The notes: generated from the letters alone by a model not told the origin. A stretch of 64,000 nucleotides of DNA from Gnetum montanum (GCA_015680685.1 MNCI01010074.1:105657-169656); one strand, 5' to 3'; shown: positions 22,934 through 33,689, counted from the first letter of the stretch. Translations and numbers: made by a program.

Positions 22934-23380
22934 CTTGATCAACTTCGCCAAAAACATCTAACACTCTAGAACATCATTCTAGATGTGGTCGCTTGTTGGT
23001 AAAATCTAAGAAAGCTACATTCTCTTCTAGTTAGAAACAAATTCAAGTGCTTTGTTCCACCCCCACCTCAGCCAAAATGAGTGGGGCCCAATTAAATTTA
23101 TTTTTGCCTCAAAAATTTAGATTTGACTAAGTTGGGACACTATAAATTCAGGCACTTGTGCTCTTGACATTACACAACTTAGCTTGAGACATACTAACAA
23201 GGGGTGTAATTCCCTAAAAATGTTTTATGTTATAGCTTTGCTTTGTTTAATGTCAATTTGAGCTTTTTCATTCATTCTATTCTTTAACTTTTTATTGCTC
23301 TCCTCTACTTTCTAATTTCATCATTTTGTTAGCCACACAAGATCCCAACAAAATTTTTCAACTAACCCCAAAAAAATTTT
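22934..23380 (+). repeat. 3' pLTR (V2) of the Penelope-like element
   Basis: Direct repeat of 18614-19085: both carry tgacattaca.aacttagc, gttatagct.tgcttt.tttaatgt and cacaagatcccaaca. V2 lacks a short tract near 18790 present in V1. It abuts a telomere-like tract at 23387-23403. Confidence 0.8.
23188..23231 (+). ncRNA. hammerhead-like motif in V2 (core mutated)
   Basis: Stem I GACATA (23188-23193) and TATGTT (23226-23231) are kept, as are all spacings, but the core reads CTAACAA and GAA reads AAA. Stem II is GGGG/CCCT. Expected to be inactive. Confidence 0.55.
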
Positions 23381-23386
23381 TAGCTA

Positions 23387-23403
23387 GACCCTAAACCTTA
23401 AAC
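23387..23403 (+). repeat. telomere-like tract between V2 and U4
   Basis: About two and a half units (accctaaaccttaaac), same strand and phase as the tract at 18570, between the 3' end of the RT element and the next unit. Confidence 0.65.
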
Positions 23404-23656
23404 TTTTTTGGCTTTGCCAAAAGATCTAATTCAATCATCGATCACTCTTTGGAAAAATATTTGTGACAAATGCCAGTACCGCTTCCCACCCCCATCTCAG
23501 CCTATACGAGTGGAGCTCGTTCTATTTTTTATTTTTTTATCGCTTTTGATTTTTTGTTTTTATCGCTTTTTATTTTGATGTTAGGAGCCTATAAATTCAT
23601 GTACTAGCATGCTCATTTCCTTGTCTTTGTAGCTTTGACTACCTAGCTGCATTGCC

Positions 23657-23701
23657 TTAGCACACTAATGAGGGGTGCAAGTCCCCGAAAATGTTTTGTG
23701 T
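23657..23701 (+). ncRNA. hammerhead-like motif in U4
   Basis: GCACA, core CTAATGA (23665-23671, G5 to A), perfect GGGG/CCCC stem II around TGCAAGT, intact GAA (23687-23689), AATGTTT, then TGTGT (23697-23701). One core change from consensus. Confidence 0.65.
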
Positions 23702-24540
23702 AACAACTAACATTGTGCAATGCTATGAGCTTTTCTATTTCTAACTATTTTTTTACAGTTCTACAGTTTTTCCTCTACTGTGTTACTATTCATTTGCCAA
23801 ACCACACGAGATCCATTTAAATTTTTTAAAATCCTAAAATTTCTATCTATCTTGCTACCTTGGAAAGGTTGAACTTTGCTTGCTAGCCTTCTTCTACTAT
23901 TCTCTGGTTTTTAATCATTTTCATTCTCTTATATTTGGTTAGACATATCCATTACAAGTTTATCATGGTGGATTATCATTACTGAACTTCACGAACCATG
24001 GCATGATTCTACATCTAGTCCCATGTCTTAGAAAATTTCTCGGATTATGTGGATCCTCTTAGTTGTGGTTTCTTTTGATATTTTTCTTCTTCAATATCAC
24101 CACTTCACTTACAACTTTCCTTCAGTGCCATTGTAGCTCTTCTCTTTTTCACTATTGGATTCCAGCACCGTTGTGGCTCTTTGCTCTACCGCTGTTGATG
24201 GATTTCATTTATTGCCATTGTCGATGAACACTTACAATCTTGTCATTCTATAGTGTTGTTAGACCCCTCATGTCCACTAATCAAACATGAGGGCATTCCT
24301 AAATCCTATACTTTTTTGGCTCTACCAAAAGATCCAATTCAATCACCAATTGCTCTTTGGAAAACTATTTGTAACAGATGCCAGTACTGCTTCCCACACC
24401 CATCTTGGCCTATACGAGTAGGGCCTATTCTATTTTTTATTTTTATTTCTTTCTATTTTGAAGTTGGAAGCTTATAAATTCATGTACTAGCTTGCTCATT
24501 TCCTTACCTTTGCAGCTTTGGCTACCTGGCTACATTGCCT

Positions 24541-24584
24541 TAGCACACTAATGAGGGGTGCAAGTCTCCAAAAACATTTTCTGT
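24541..24584 (+). ncRNA. hammerhead-like motif in U5 (core mutated)
   Basis: Core CTAATGA (24548-24554), GGGG/CTCC stem II, AAA for GAA, and TCTGT facing GCACA. Spacing is identical to the other copies. Confidence 0.5.
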
Positions 24585-24711
24585 AACAACTAATGTTGTG
24601 CAATGCTATGAGCTTTTATATCTCTAACTATTTTTTACAGTTCTATAGTTTTTCCTATGTTGCATTACCATTCTTTTGCCAAGCTGCATGAGATCCATTC
24701 AAAATTTGTTG

Positions 24712-25990
24712 ATCAATCACTTTTTGTTTAGACTCTTAGGTTTGTATATTAACATGTTCCCAAAAGAAAAATTTTCATCAATTATATAAGGTCCCTCCCA
24801 CAACATTTGAAACTTTATTTTTTAAGGTATGTGTGTGGGGTTCTAGTAGAGAACCTTATCTCTAAGTTGAAATTTTACTTTCTTTATTCTAAGATTATGA
24901 TGCTTCTTATTGTATACCTTGTGTACTTCATTTAAAGATAGGGCCACTAATTGATTTTCATCTAGCACATTCAGGTTGATTAATCTTTCTCTTTGTGCTA
25001 GGCTTAGGTTGAGGTTCAAGTCACAGGCTATTGAAAGTGTATAGACCTTGAATTGGACTAGAAGTGTTGGAAGTTTTCCATACATCAGCTCATAGGGAGA
25101 GGAGCCTATAGGGAGTTTCCACATTAAGTGGTAGGCCCAGAGGGTGTCGTTGATTTTTGTGCTCTAGTCTCTCATATATTTGCTTACAATCATTGTTAGG
25201 ATCTTTGTGATCTCTCTACTAGTGATTTTTGCTTGATCATTGGCTTAGGGATGATAGGATGTTGTTAATTTATATTCAACCCCCAAGTGTTGCATTAACT
25301 TCTAAAAGGTGGCACTTGTAAAATGGGTTCCATTGTCAAGAATCAATGCACATGACATACCAAACCTATTTACAATGTGTTGTTGTACAAATCGAGCTGT
25401 AGTAGATTAGGTACAATCAATGATGGTTGCTACTTCTACCCATTTTGTATAGTAGTCGACTACCATGATGATGTATGCCTTTCCATTGGACATGGATGTG
25501 ATGGAATCCATGAAGTTTATGCCCCATATGTTAAAGGGCTCCAATGGTTGAATCCATTGTTAAGGACCTTCCATTCGAGTGGTTATCCCACCATCTCATT
25601 AACATCATTCACAAGATTGGACAAACTAGTGGGCATCCCTAAAAATTATAGGCCAATAGTATCCTACCATCAAGATTTTTATGGTCATGCATCTCCTTGC
25701 ATGGTGGCCTTCACAAGGGCCTTTGTGAGCATCCTATAGAATGCACAATTGGTTCTCATCAAGGACACACCAATGAACCAGGCCATCGGCACATACCTTG
25801 TAAGGATGTTCAATGATTTCCATGAAGTAATTAGCTTAATGAAGAAATTTTTGTTTCTTCCTAAAGTCCAGATCTTGTGGCATTTCCTAAGTGAGAAGGT
25901 AAGTGATGATGCCATCATACCATTTTGATTTGACAGGCACTTGGTCATTTATCGCTCCTATAAAGAGGAGTTCATCTAAAAATTAATCAA
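24712..25990 (-). pseudogene. integrase of R3
   Basis: Minus frames give the core from FNIWGINFMDSI (first Asp now Asn) through YIIMVVDYYTKWVEVATI and ALILDNGTHFTSATF (second Asp kept) to NDQAKITSREITKIL (Glu now Lys). The C-terminal part at 24843-25124 reads GSSPYELMYGKLPTLLVQF and HHNLRIKKVKFQLRDKVLY. The zinc-binding part lies at 25685-25948 in a shifted frame. Two of three catalytic residues are lost, so it is dead. It matches R4 integrase (44600-45790). The P array begins just beyond its C-terminus. Confidence 0.85.
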
Positions 25991-26480
25991 AGAGTGGGTT
26001 CTCCTCCTCTTTATAATTCCATGTTAACCAAGAAAGATGATCAATGATCACATTTTCAGTTCCTTTTTGACCTATCATTGTGAGATCAAATTCTTGCAAG
26101 ATCATGAGCCAACGTATGATATAGGGGCTCACTGTTGGCTTATTTATTAGGAAGTGGATGCCACTATGATCGATGTGCACAAATAATTTATAGCCAAGCA
26201 CATAGTGCTTGAACTTTTGAGAGCATACACCACTATCATTAGTTCTTTCTCAGTTATGGTGTAATTCAACTATGCACCCACAATGCTTCAGCTTGCGTAA
26301 TGGATGTAATATAGACTTTTCTTATCATCCAACTACATAAGCATGGCTCCTAAGGCATAATTAGATGCATTTATCATTATATGAAATGGTCTAGACTAGT
26401 TTGGTGCTTGTAGAATTAGATTTTCTATGAGTTCTTTATTTAGCTATTGGAATGCATGTTCACACTCCTTGGTCTAGATG
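25983..26480 (-). pseudogene. RNase H of R3
   Basis: Frame 25983-26201 reads LGYKLFVHIDHSGIHFLINK, IIRWLMILQEFDLTM and GTENVIIDHLSWL, the C-terminal half of a gypsy RNase H (with its DHLS box). The N-terminal half (26220-26450) continues in another frame with a Y..TEKEL-like segment. It joins RT to the right and integrase to the left, as in Athila pol. No second RNase H is seen, unlike R2. Confidence 0.8.
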
Positions 26481-27330
26481 AATTGAGCATCTTTCTTTGT
26501 AAGCTAAACCAACGGCTTTATGATCTTAGAGAAATTATCTATAAACCACTGGTAGTATCTAGTGTGTCCAAGGAATGATTAGACATCTTTGATTGTCTCT
26601 GGTTGGTGTGTGATTCCTTGGATGACCCTTATCTTTTCTGGATCTACCTTAATCCCTACTTGAGTAATTCTATGTCCTAGTACTTTTCCCTCCTAGACCA
26701 TTAAATGGCTTTTCTACCAATTAAGCCTAAGGTTTGTTTCAACAAATCTTTTCAGTACTTGCTTAAGGTGATCCAGGGCTTGCTCAAATGTAGCTTCATA
26801 GGTAGAGAAGTCATTCATAAAGACTGCTACCTTGTTATTAATCTGTTGTTGAAAAATACTAAGGACCAAGTGTTGAAATGTTAAAGAGGCATTATACAAC
26901 CAAACGACATCTTACAATATGCAAAATTCCCCTAGAGACTCATGAATGTTGTTTTGGCCTAATCTTTTAGTGTAATCTGGATTTGGTTATAGCCACTATA
27001 ACCATCCAAGAAGCTATAATAGCAATGCCCAGATATGTTGTCCAACACTTGGTCCACAAATGGCAATGGAAAATGATCTTTAAATGTTTCCATATTCAAC
27101 AATCTAAAGTCGATGCAAACTTGTCACTTGCCACCTTTCTTTGGCACAATTATGAGTGGGCTAACCCAGTCAGTATCTATGATGGGATAGATGAACCCTA
27201 CCTTTAAGAGTTATTCTATTTCCTCTTTGATGATCTGCTTCAACTTGGGGTTCAACCACCTCTGCAATTATATTTTTGGCTTCATGGTTGGGTCGATGTA
27301 GATACAATGCTAGCGTATCCTTGGATCAAT
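26480..27330 (-). pseudogene. reverse transcriptase of R3
   Basis: The frame 26714-26899 reads LTFQHLVLSIF, then VAVFMNDFSTYEATFEQALD and ETNLRLNW. The catalytic FMDDF box has become FMNDF through one transition. Right of it, 26900-27330 has the palm part with several stops. R4 53191-53750 is the matching segment and keeps FMDD. Confidence 0.8.
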
Positions 27331-28270
27331 TCCAATCAGTTCAAGATATGACCAAGTAAAGGTTGTTGTCCATTTGTTGACCACCTTAACAACTTGTCAT
27401 TTTGTTTAGGAGTAAGATTTGCATTGATTATAATTTTCTTGCCACGTTTTAAAAATGCATAGTTCATACCAACTAGTAGAGCTTTTAACTCTAGGGGCTC
27501 CAACTTGAAATGATCAAGGATTGCCAACTCTCCCCAACAAGTATTATCAATTTCATCATCAGAGAATTGGTGATGAAGCTGCTCAAGTTCATCGATGCCC
27601 TTGACATAAGCACATGTCGAGTTCTCAATAGGTTCCATGCATAGTGTGCTACTATCAAAGTTGATTATCAACTACTAGGTACCCTCCTATTTTGTGGTTT
27701 TTGTGTATAGACACCTTTGGATATTGGTTTCATGTGCATATTGATTGCATGCTTTAATGAATGTACTTTTAATGGATCATATTTTTTGCATGCAATTACA
27801 CTTGTTGTTGTTGTACACGATGCATGGAACTTGCTTCTTCTTGAGTTAATCAAATTTTTTATCCTTGAATATTTCCAAGGAGAGGTTCATGATGCCCATT
27901 CTTACATCAACAATGCTTAAACATGCATGTCCCATAATGATGGGGAAGTCACCTTTGTAGTTTTCTACCTTGCTCATTAGAAAATTGGCAAGATAGGATC
28001 ACCCACAAACTGTAGTTACAATGTCCTCCACAAATCCCAAAGGGACAATGATTAATTGGTTTGCTAATTCCAAATGGATATTGCTATTCTTGAGAGGTGG
28101 TAGGTTCCAAGCCTTGTACATGTCATGGGAGATGAGATTGACATCAGAACCAAAATCAAGAAGAGCCTTGCATGACTCATGTCCAATGATTTGCAAGTAA
28201 ATGAGTGGACTTCTTGGGTTACATCTTTTCGTAGAAAGGTTTCAAGCCTTAATCTAATTGGAAACAACAT
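27330..28270 (-). pseudogene. protease and protease-RT linker of R3
   Basis: The frame 27999-28196 reads CKALLDFGSDVNLIS, the aspartic protease active-site loop (DFGS for DSGS), then MYKAWNLPPLK and PLGFVEDIVTTVCG. The same protein is found intact over this stretch in R5 (49900-50100). The linker at 27336-27671 is acidic (FSDDEIDNTCWGELAILDHF) and leads to RT. Confidence 0.8.
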
Positions 28271-30880
28271 GAGCTAGCATCACAATGCAAATCTAAGATG
28301 GCGTTTGGTTTAAAGGACCCTTGAATGTGTTTGGTGTAGAGGATGGAAGTGCTAGAGATATAGGGTAACTAGGCACATTAGGTGGTGAGGGTTTTGAAGG
28401 ATTTTTGGGTCAAAAAATGATCATTTCTTAGATCTATTATTCAAACCTCTTAGCTGAAAGCCTAGTTGCAAATTTATAGCCCTCATACCATTTTTTTGCT
28501 GCAGCTATGAGGGAATTTTTCCCTTCATAAACAAAGTAGGAGGTAGAGTGAAGGGATGTGTGTAGATAGATGCATAAGATGGTATGAATATGGGGGCTCA
28601 CCTCAAGTAGATGGTAAATGAGTTCAATGGTACTTTGGAGGATAATAGTGATGCTAGAATGAGGTAGGGTTGGTAGAGCCATGTGGAGAAATGAGTTGCT
28701 AAACATAATACCTGTATGGATCTAGTTGCTTGTAAGGGTACTATTGTCTCAGTGGTGGTATCCCCCATGACTATGGTTACTGCCACTACTGTATTGCTCA
28801 TACGATTATGGTTGCTGCCACTACTAGTATTGCTCATATGGTTGTGGATGGTAAGCTTGTTGTTGCTAGTGGAACTACTTTAAGTTGCATTGAGGATAAG
28901 GCAATCGTCAAGATGCTTGCCTCCTTACTAGTTGAGGATTTAGTGCATACACCTTAAACTCTTGTAAGTGTGACACCACAAGGAAACATCCCTTAAGATG
29001 TTCATATTGACAAATTTCACATCCAACATCATCATCGGAGTCTATCTCCATAACTTCTTCTACTATAGAAACTTTGCCCTTATCTCTTTAGTAGGCACGT
29101 TCAGCTTCTTTCCACCTCCTATGGTCATGATCACTATTATGCTCTTTGGATTCTTCAACAATTTTCATAGCAATTTGGAATTTTTCATCCAAAGAGTCAC
29201 ATAGTTTATCAACCTTTGCCAAAATATCAAAAATATATTTTTAGATGGGCAAGGTTTTCCTATTTGCCACCTTATCAAGTGGTGACTGCTCCTCATCACA
29301 GAATTAGACCTTCCTTTTTTTGATGGAAGGGTCCCTATTATATTCTTTTGCATTTTTCCTCTTTCACAACCCACCTTCTTCTTTTGTTACCTATTCTATC
29401 AACCTTTGGATCTAATGAGCTCTTATTTTGGACAATCTTCCTTGGGCATAAACCCCAAGAGTTCTTCTAGTTTCTACTCTGAGCCCATCTATGATGTGGA
29501 AAAGTTGTTTTTTATGAGAATAATCATGGCTAGGGCATTAATGTAAGAGAAAATAATATCTGCCCATGATGGCATCCAAGGGTTCATGTGTTCCCTATTT
29601 CCAACCTTGGATTTGCCTTCTCAGATTAGACACTCTAAAGTACATCTAGTTTTTGTCATTAAATAGTTCTAGCATGGTACTCCATCTACAAATGGATTCT
29701 GGTTGCAAGGACTAATACCAGCTTTCTGCCTCTTTGATGAGTATCCTAGGAAATAGTTTCAATTTTTATAGGTCATTTTCTATGTTTTGTAAGATGCAGG
29801 CATCATGAAAGGCTTTTAGATGATTTTGCAGATCAAAGTTATATCCCCTCTTAAATCTTGGAATATTGTTCATGTCTAGGTACTTGATTTAACTATCTCT
29901 CACATGCTTGGTTGGAATTTTTATAGCCTCTACAATATTTAACATGCTTCAGGTTGCTAGTAAAGACTCATCATCCTCATCATTTCATTATTGCCAATGA
30001 TGTCCTATATTACCCCTTCATTCATTGTGGGCTTGGCAATCAGTATTATTGTCTCGTTGTTAACCTCCATCATAGTTGTTCCTTCTGTGGCATTTTTTAA
30101 AACCAAAAGAGGAAGAAGAAGATGTAGATGAAGAGGGTGAAGAGGGGGGAGGACCACCTCCATCATCATATCTACTGACTTCCCTTCAGTTGTCACGGCC
30201 ATGTTTGTTAGTTTTCTTATCATCTTGATGCTTATCCAAGTCCTTACCTTGACTCCCATCTTTACTTGAACTTAGATTGTTGATAGTGGATGACAGATTT
30301 AGAGCCACACCCTCATCATCAATAACAAGTGATGGAGAATTTTCATGTTGAGAGCCCCTATAGGAAGGGTCCTCATTTTCATCTTGGTTTAGCATGAACA
30401 AGGGATTGATGAACCGTTTCCCTTTACAAACTCATGATGCTTCTTCTAGTGTCAATCTCTCCAGCATTGTGTTTCAGTGGGATGATAGTCCTAGTAGTCG
30501 TAATCATGTACAATGTACTCCTCTTGAAAATCTTAGATGACTAACTTCTTAAGAGTTTAAAGAAACATCATGGGCATAGATTGATTGGAAGGCATTACAA
30601 TGTTGTGTTCCATGTCACGCCATCGTAGTTATTCATCTTGATGAAGGATGAAGGTGAAATCAAGCACATAATCATCTAAATGAGTATATACCACCTTGAA
30701 TTCTTGAGAGACTAGAAATTTAGCATCATCACGCTTGTGAGAAGAAGAAATTTTGCAAAACAAATAAAATATCAATGTACTTATGTGATTATATTACATG
30801 TGATAATGATGTTACCTTAGGGTTTGTCCAATGATGTTAATGACATTTACTAATCCTAGATAGTGCACGTTTCAAACAAA
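28270..30880 (-). pseudogene. gag: gag of R3
   Basis: Minus strand, badly broken. Near 28960-29000 it encodes CEICQYEHLKGCFLVVSH, the same zinc-knuckle-like motif as R5 (C-x2-C-x3-H-x3-C). At 29660-29800 it encodes a gag-domain core (KLFPRILIKEAESWY, then RWSTMLELF). At 30186-30401 it reads serine/aspartate-rich N-terminal sequence. R4 lacks the part matching 28975-30670. Gag start is not fixed; the leader reaches the primer-binding site at 30903. Confidence 0.7.
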
Positions 30881-30885
30881 AAGAG

Positions 30886-30903
30886 TCCTCGACAATGGCA
30901 CCA
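30886..30903 (-). promoter_or_regulatory. R3 primer-binding site, tRNA-Asp
   Basis: TCCTCGACAATGGCACCA on + differs from the 3' end of plant tRNA-Asp at four positions, all transitions. It lies one base from the LTR, as in the other elements here. Confidence 0.75.
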
Positions 30904-30904
30904 A

Positions 30905-32566
30905 TGATGAGCGATTGAGATACCCCTACGCTCAACCATACAAATCACAAAACATTCACATGCGATCCAATCGACTTCTATGGACTCTATAGTTTCTCGA
31001 TCCACTAGTTCTCTAGGAAGTAAATTGGACATTGAGGATGTTCGTTGTCTTCCCAACTACACTTGTGAAGCTCAAGTGTATGGTTTAAGTGTAATTGAGG
31101 CTCATGATTTTTATCATTTTATATTTTATGATTTGAGTGCTTGAAATAAATAGGATAGAGAATAAAATAATTTAATGTCAACTTCAATCTAATTGGCAAA
31201 CTATTATTCAACTAGTCCTAACATAAGTATCTAGTCCCACTTGTCGTACACATCCTGAACACATATAACGTTGTTGGGTTACCAAGAATTAAGCGCTATT
31301 GGGATTACCAAATGTCATACACATGCTTGAAGTGGTTGTATGATGAGTGGCGAGGTACCCCTACACTCAACCATACGAATACGAGCGTTACACGTGCGAT
31401 CCAGTCGAACTCCGTAGAAGGACTAGTTGTGGCATCTAGACAATTAGCCTTAGGTCGCAGTTCGCTGTCTTCCCACCTGGACTAGTATTAGCTTTGTCAC
31501 GTATGGTTTAGTCCAAAGTGAGGTGTATGATGTGTTTTCTAATCTAATGCTACTCCTGAAGGCAATGGAAGATAATATTAACGAAGCTAAGAGAGAAGGG
31601 TGAGAGAGAATCTAAGCTAGCCTAAGTGCGATGAGCATCCGTTCCTTGATTATCCATACACATCTTGGACTTCGTGCATGACTACCACTAGGATTACCAA
31701 GCACAGATCCTATGTACGCTACTGGGTTACCAAGTAGCCACACTTAAATGCTCGTAATCAAGTCATACTCATTCCGCGTTTTAACATGAGTTTATGGGTG
31801 AGAAGAGATTAACTAGGAAAGCAATAAATAACAATTAATTAAATAATTAAGCTAAGTGAATGCTACAATGATGAAGTAATCTTGATCTTCATTTCTGGTC
31901 ATGTGCGTGTCCAAGTACGTCACACTCGAATAAAGGATGTCGTACAATTACAATCACCACACTGCGAGCATACATTGGGAGGAAAAGGATTGAGAAGAAA
32001 AAGCAAAAACTAAAATCAAACTTAACTCTAAAATTGACTTACTTCCTTTGTCTACCTCTTATTTATAGATGAGGAGACAAGATGCGATATCGTGTATGCG
32101 ATATCGCAATTGGGCTGCGATATCACAGCCACGATATCGTGGTCGCCCAAATGACGACTCATCATTGTAATTATATGTTTACTTAATTGCTATTTAGCTT
32201 ATCTCACTTAATTAATAAAGAACATTGAATAAATAACTAAAAGCATTAAATGCATGAATAAAATATTTAAGCTATCTAGAATGCTACAAGGTTTGTCAAG
32301 AAGCTCATCTTTATTGTCGCACACACTATCATGCTCAGGTATAATAGTGCTCAAATGTAAAAACTACAAAAGCTTCACTACAACTATGACCACGATGCCC
32401 CTAAACATAGTGGATTGTCACATATTTATAGGAAAGAATAGGCCCTACATCAACGAGGCCATGTCAATGCATCAAATAATGCATCAAAGGGGCCTAGTCA
32501 ACATAACCCAATCAACAGGGCCCAGTCAACAAGGCATCATCGACACAGTCAATCCACAACTCATCA
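30905..32566 (-). mobile_element. R3 5' LTR, split by solo LTR S1
   Basis: TGATGAG...CTCATCA ends. Without S1 and its duplicated target the LTR is 833 bp. The segments 30905-31340 and 32165-32566 align consecutively to R4 LTR 62210-63085. The primer-binding site on the left fixes orientation and identity as the 5' LTR. Confidence 0.85.
31341..32164 (-). mobile_element. S1: solo LTR with TSD TTGTA
   Basis: 824 bp with TGATGAG...CTCATCA ends, flanked by TTGTA at 31336-31340 and 32165-32169. Its sequence is of the R5 LTR family: four GATATC palindromes at 32084-32142 and the reverse-strand TATA box cttatttatag at 32058-32068. No primer site or polypurine tract adjoins it, so it arose by LTR-LTR recombination. 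Confidence 0.92.
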
Positions 32567-33044
32567 ATCTATTTTAGAATTTTGGCTAGGGTTTTGAATT
32601 TCTTAGAAAGTTGAAATGATTTAATTAATTTAATGCTTGGTAAGATGTGGGGCTATGCCTATAACCAGATTGTTGAGTAGTCTAATTAAAGAAGCCAAGA
32701 GTAAGGGTAGAGTGGTTTTTGAGACCAAGCATAATAACTTTAGAAGAAAACAAGAGGGCTAAGTTGAGACATGTAACCATGTCTGTGGAGATTCCACATT
32801 TGAATTCCATTATTAATTCCTAAATTCCTTCATTATTATTCTACATATTACATTTATGTATGATTGTTTCATGATGGACTAGGTTAGAGTACTTTGGTCA
32901 TTGTATCTTAATGTTTGTCCCCCACTTAGAATAGTTATAGTTGTAATATCATGGTTTTTGTGCCTTTTGTCTTTTTATAATGCAATGTGCTTTTGCTTGA
33001 ATTAATTAAAACAAAAAAATTCATATATTTGTAGGTTTCACACA
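32567..33044. other. unassigned AT-rich interval
   Basis: No frame, repeat or RNA gene recognised. It may hold the flank of R3 and the far end of the CACTA-like element. Confidence 0.4.
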
Positions 33045-33658
33045 TTATTGAAGTAATTTATTTAACAAATATAGTATTAGAGGCATTTTTAATTAAATGC
33101 ATCTTCCAAACACTTTAGACGCATTTGTAAAAAATGGCTCTAAGAGGCAAAGAAGCTAAGCGTATTAAATGCCTCTAATAAAATATTAGTGATATTTTTG
33201 AAAAATGCCTCTAGTGTGTTAAGCCAAAAGTTCTGAAGAAGTATTTTCGAGAAAAGTCTCTCAAATGTTTTAGAAGCGTTTTCAAAAAATACCTCTAAAT
33301 ATGGTAGAAAAACTTTGTAAATGTATGTTTAAAAAACAACTTTATAGATCATAGAAGAATTTGAGAAAGTGCTTCAAAAGTTTGTTTCTATCCTTAGGAT
33401 AGGCTTTCTCTTTTTCTTTGGATGATGGATTATCCCTTCCTAAGAAAGATGTAAGGGTGTTTTCATGAAATTCTTGAACAAATTCTCTAAACGTTTTTTT
33501 ATAGAAGTACAAAATTAATGGAACACTTTTTTATTAACCGTTAAATGTGCCCATATCAAAGGTGTTTTATAGAAATGAATCTAATGCATTTTAAAGATGT
33601 TTTTCAATCTATAGTGGTGTTTTTAAAAATGCCTCTAATGATATCTTTTCTTGTAGTG
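33045..33658. mobile_element. CACTA-like (En/Spm) DNA transposon remnant
   Basis: The right end ttttcttgtagtg (33646-33658) is the reverse complement of the CACTACAAGAAAA terminus of plant CACTA transposons. The interval left of it is filled with short subterminal motifs (aaatgcctctaa, gaggcattttt) in both orientations, typical of this superfamily. The left terminus is not clear: cacacattattgaag near 33041 is only suggestive. No transposase frame, so at most a non-autonomous copy. Confidence 0.6.
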
Positions 33659-33689
33659 AAAGTTCCATGCATATGTTTAATTTTCTTTA

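Larger units (their letters stand above)
18614..23380 (+). mobile_element. RT-coding Penelope-like element with V-type pLTRs
   Basis: Direct repeats 18614-19085 (V1) and 22934-23380 (V2) both start cttgatc.acttc.ccaaaa and end in agatcccaaca.aattttt...taacccc. They flank 3.85 kb carrying a coiled-coil frame (19108-20135), a Q/N-rich stretch (20170-20800) and a Penelope-type RT (21172-22850). Only about 80 bases separate the end of RT similarity from V2, leaving no room for the C-terminal GIY-YIG domain of canonical elements. A short cctaaaccctat stretch precedes V2. Confidence 0.8.
16374..24707 (+). mobile_element. P: Penelope-like retroelement array inside R3
   Basis: An 8.3-kb block on the + strand made of repeated units: pLTR-internal-pLTR-internal-pLTR (16374-18566), a telomere-like tract, an RT-coding element between two related pLTRs (18614-23380), a second telomere-like tract, then pLTR-internal-pLTR (23405-24707). 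Both ends abut R3 sequence that is contiguous in R4 apart from a 0.93-kb interval (43640-44570) absent here. Type-U pLTRs (~400 bp) and type-V pLTRs (~460 bp) share layout and a hammerhead-like core. The coding unit has a Penelope-type RT. No LTR-retrotransposon primer site or integrase is present. Confidence 0.82.
23405..24707 (+). mobile_element. non-autonomous Penelope-like unit (U4-internal-U5)
   Basis: pLTR 23405-23842, internal 23843-24295, a short cctaaatcctata tract at 24298-24310, pLTR 24311-24707. The sequence parallels U1-U2 throughout, with the same gttgtagctcttc-type internal repeats. U5 ends at tccattcaaaattt, the same place as U3, supporting that as the true 3' end. R3 integrase-side sequence starts right after. 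Confidence 0.75.

Noticed and set aside
16374-24707. Canonical LTR retrotransposon or plant retrozyme instead of Penelope-like elements
   Set aside because: No tRNA primer site or polypurine tract at the pLTR edges, no TG...CA ends, and the RT is Penelope-type. Hammerhead topology is type I, unlike the type III of plant retrozymes.
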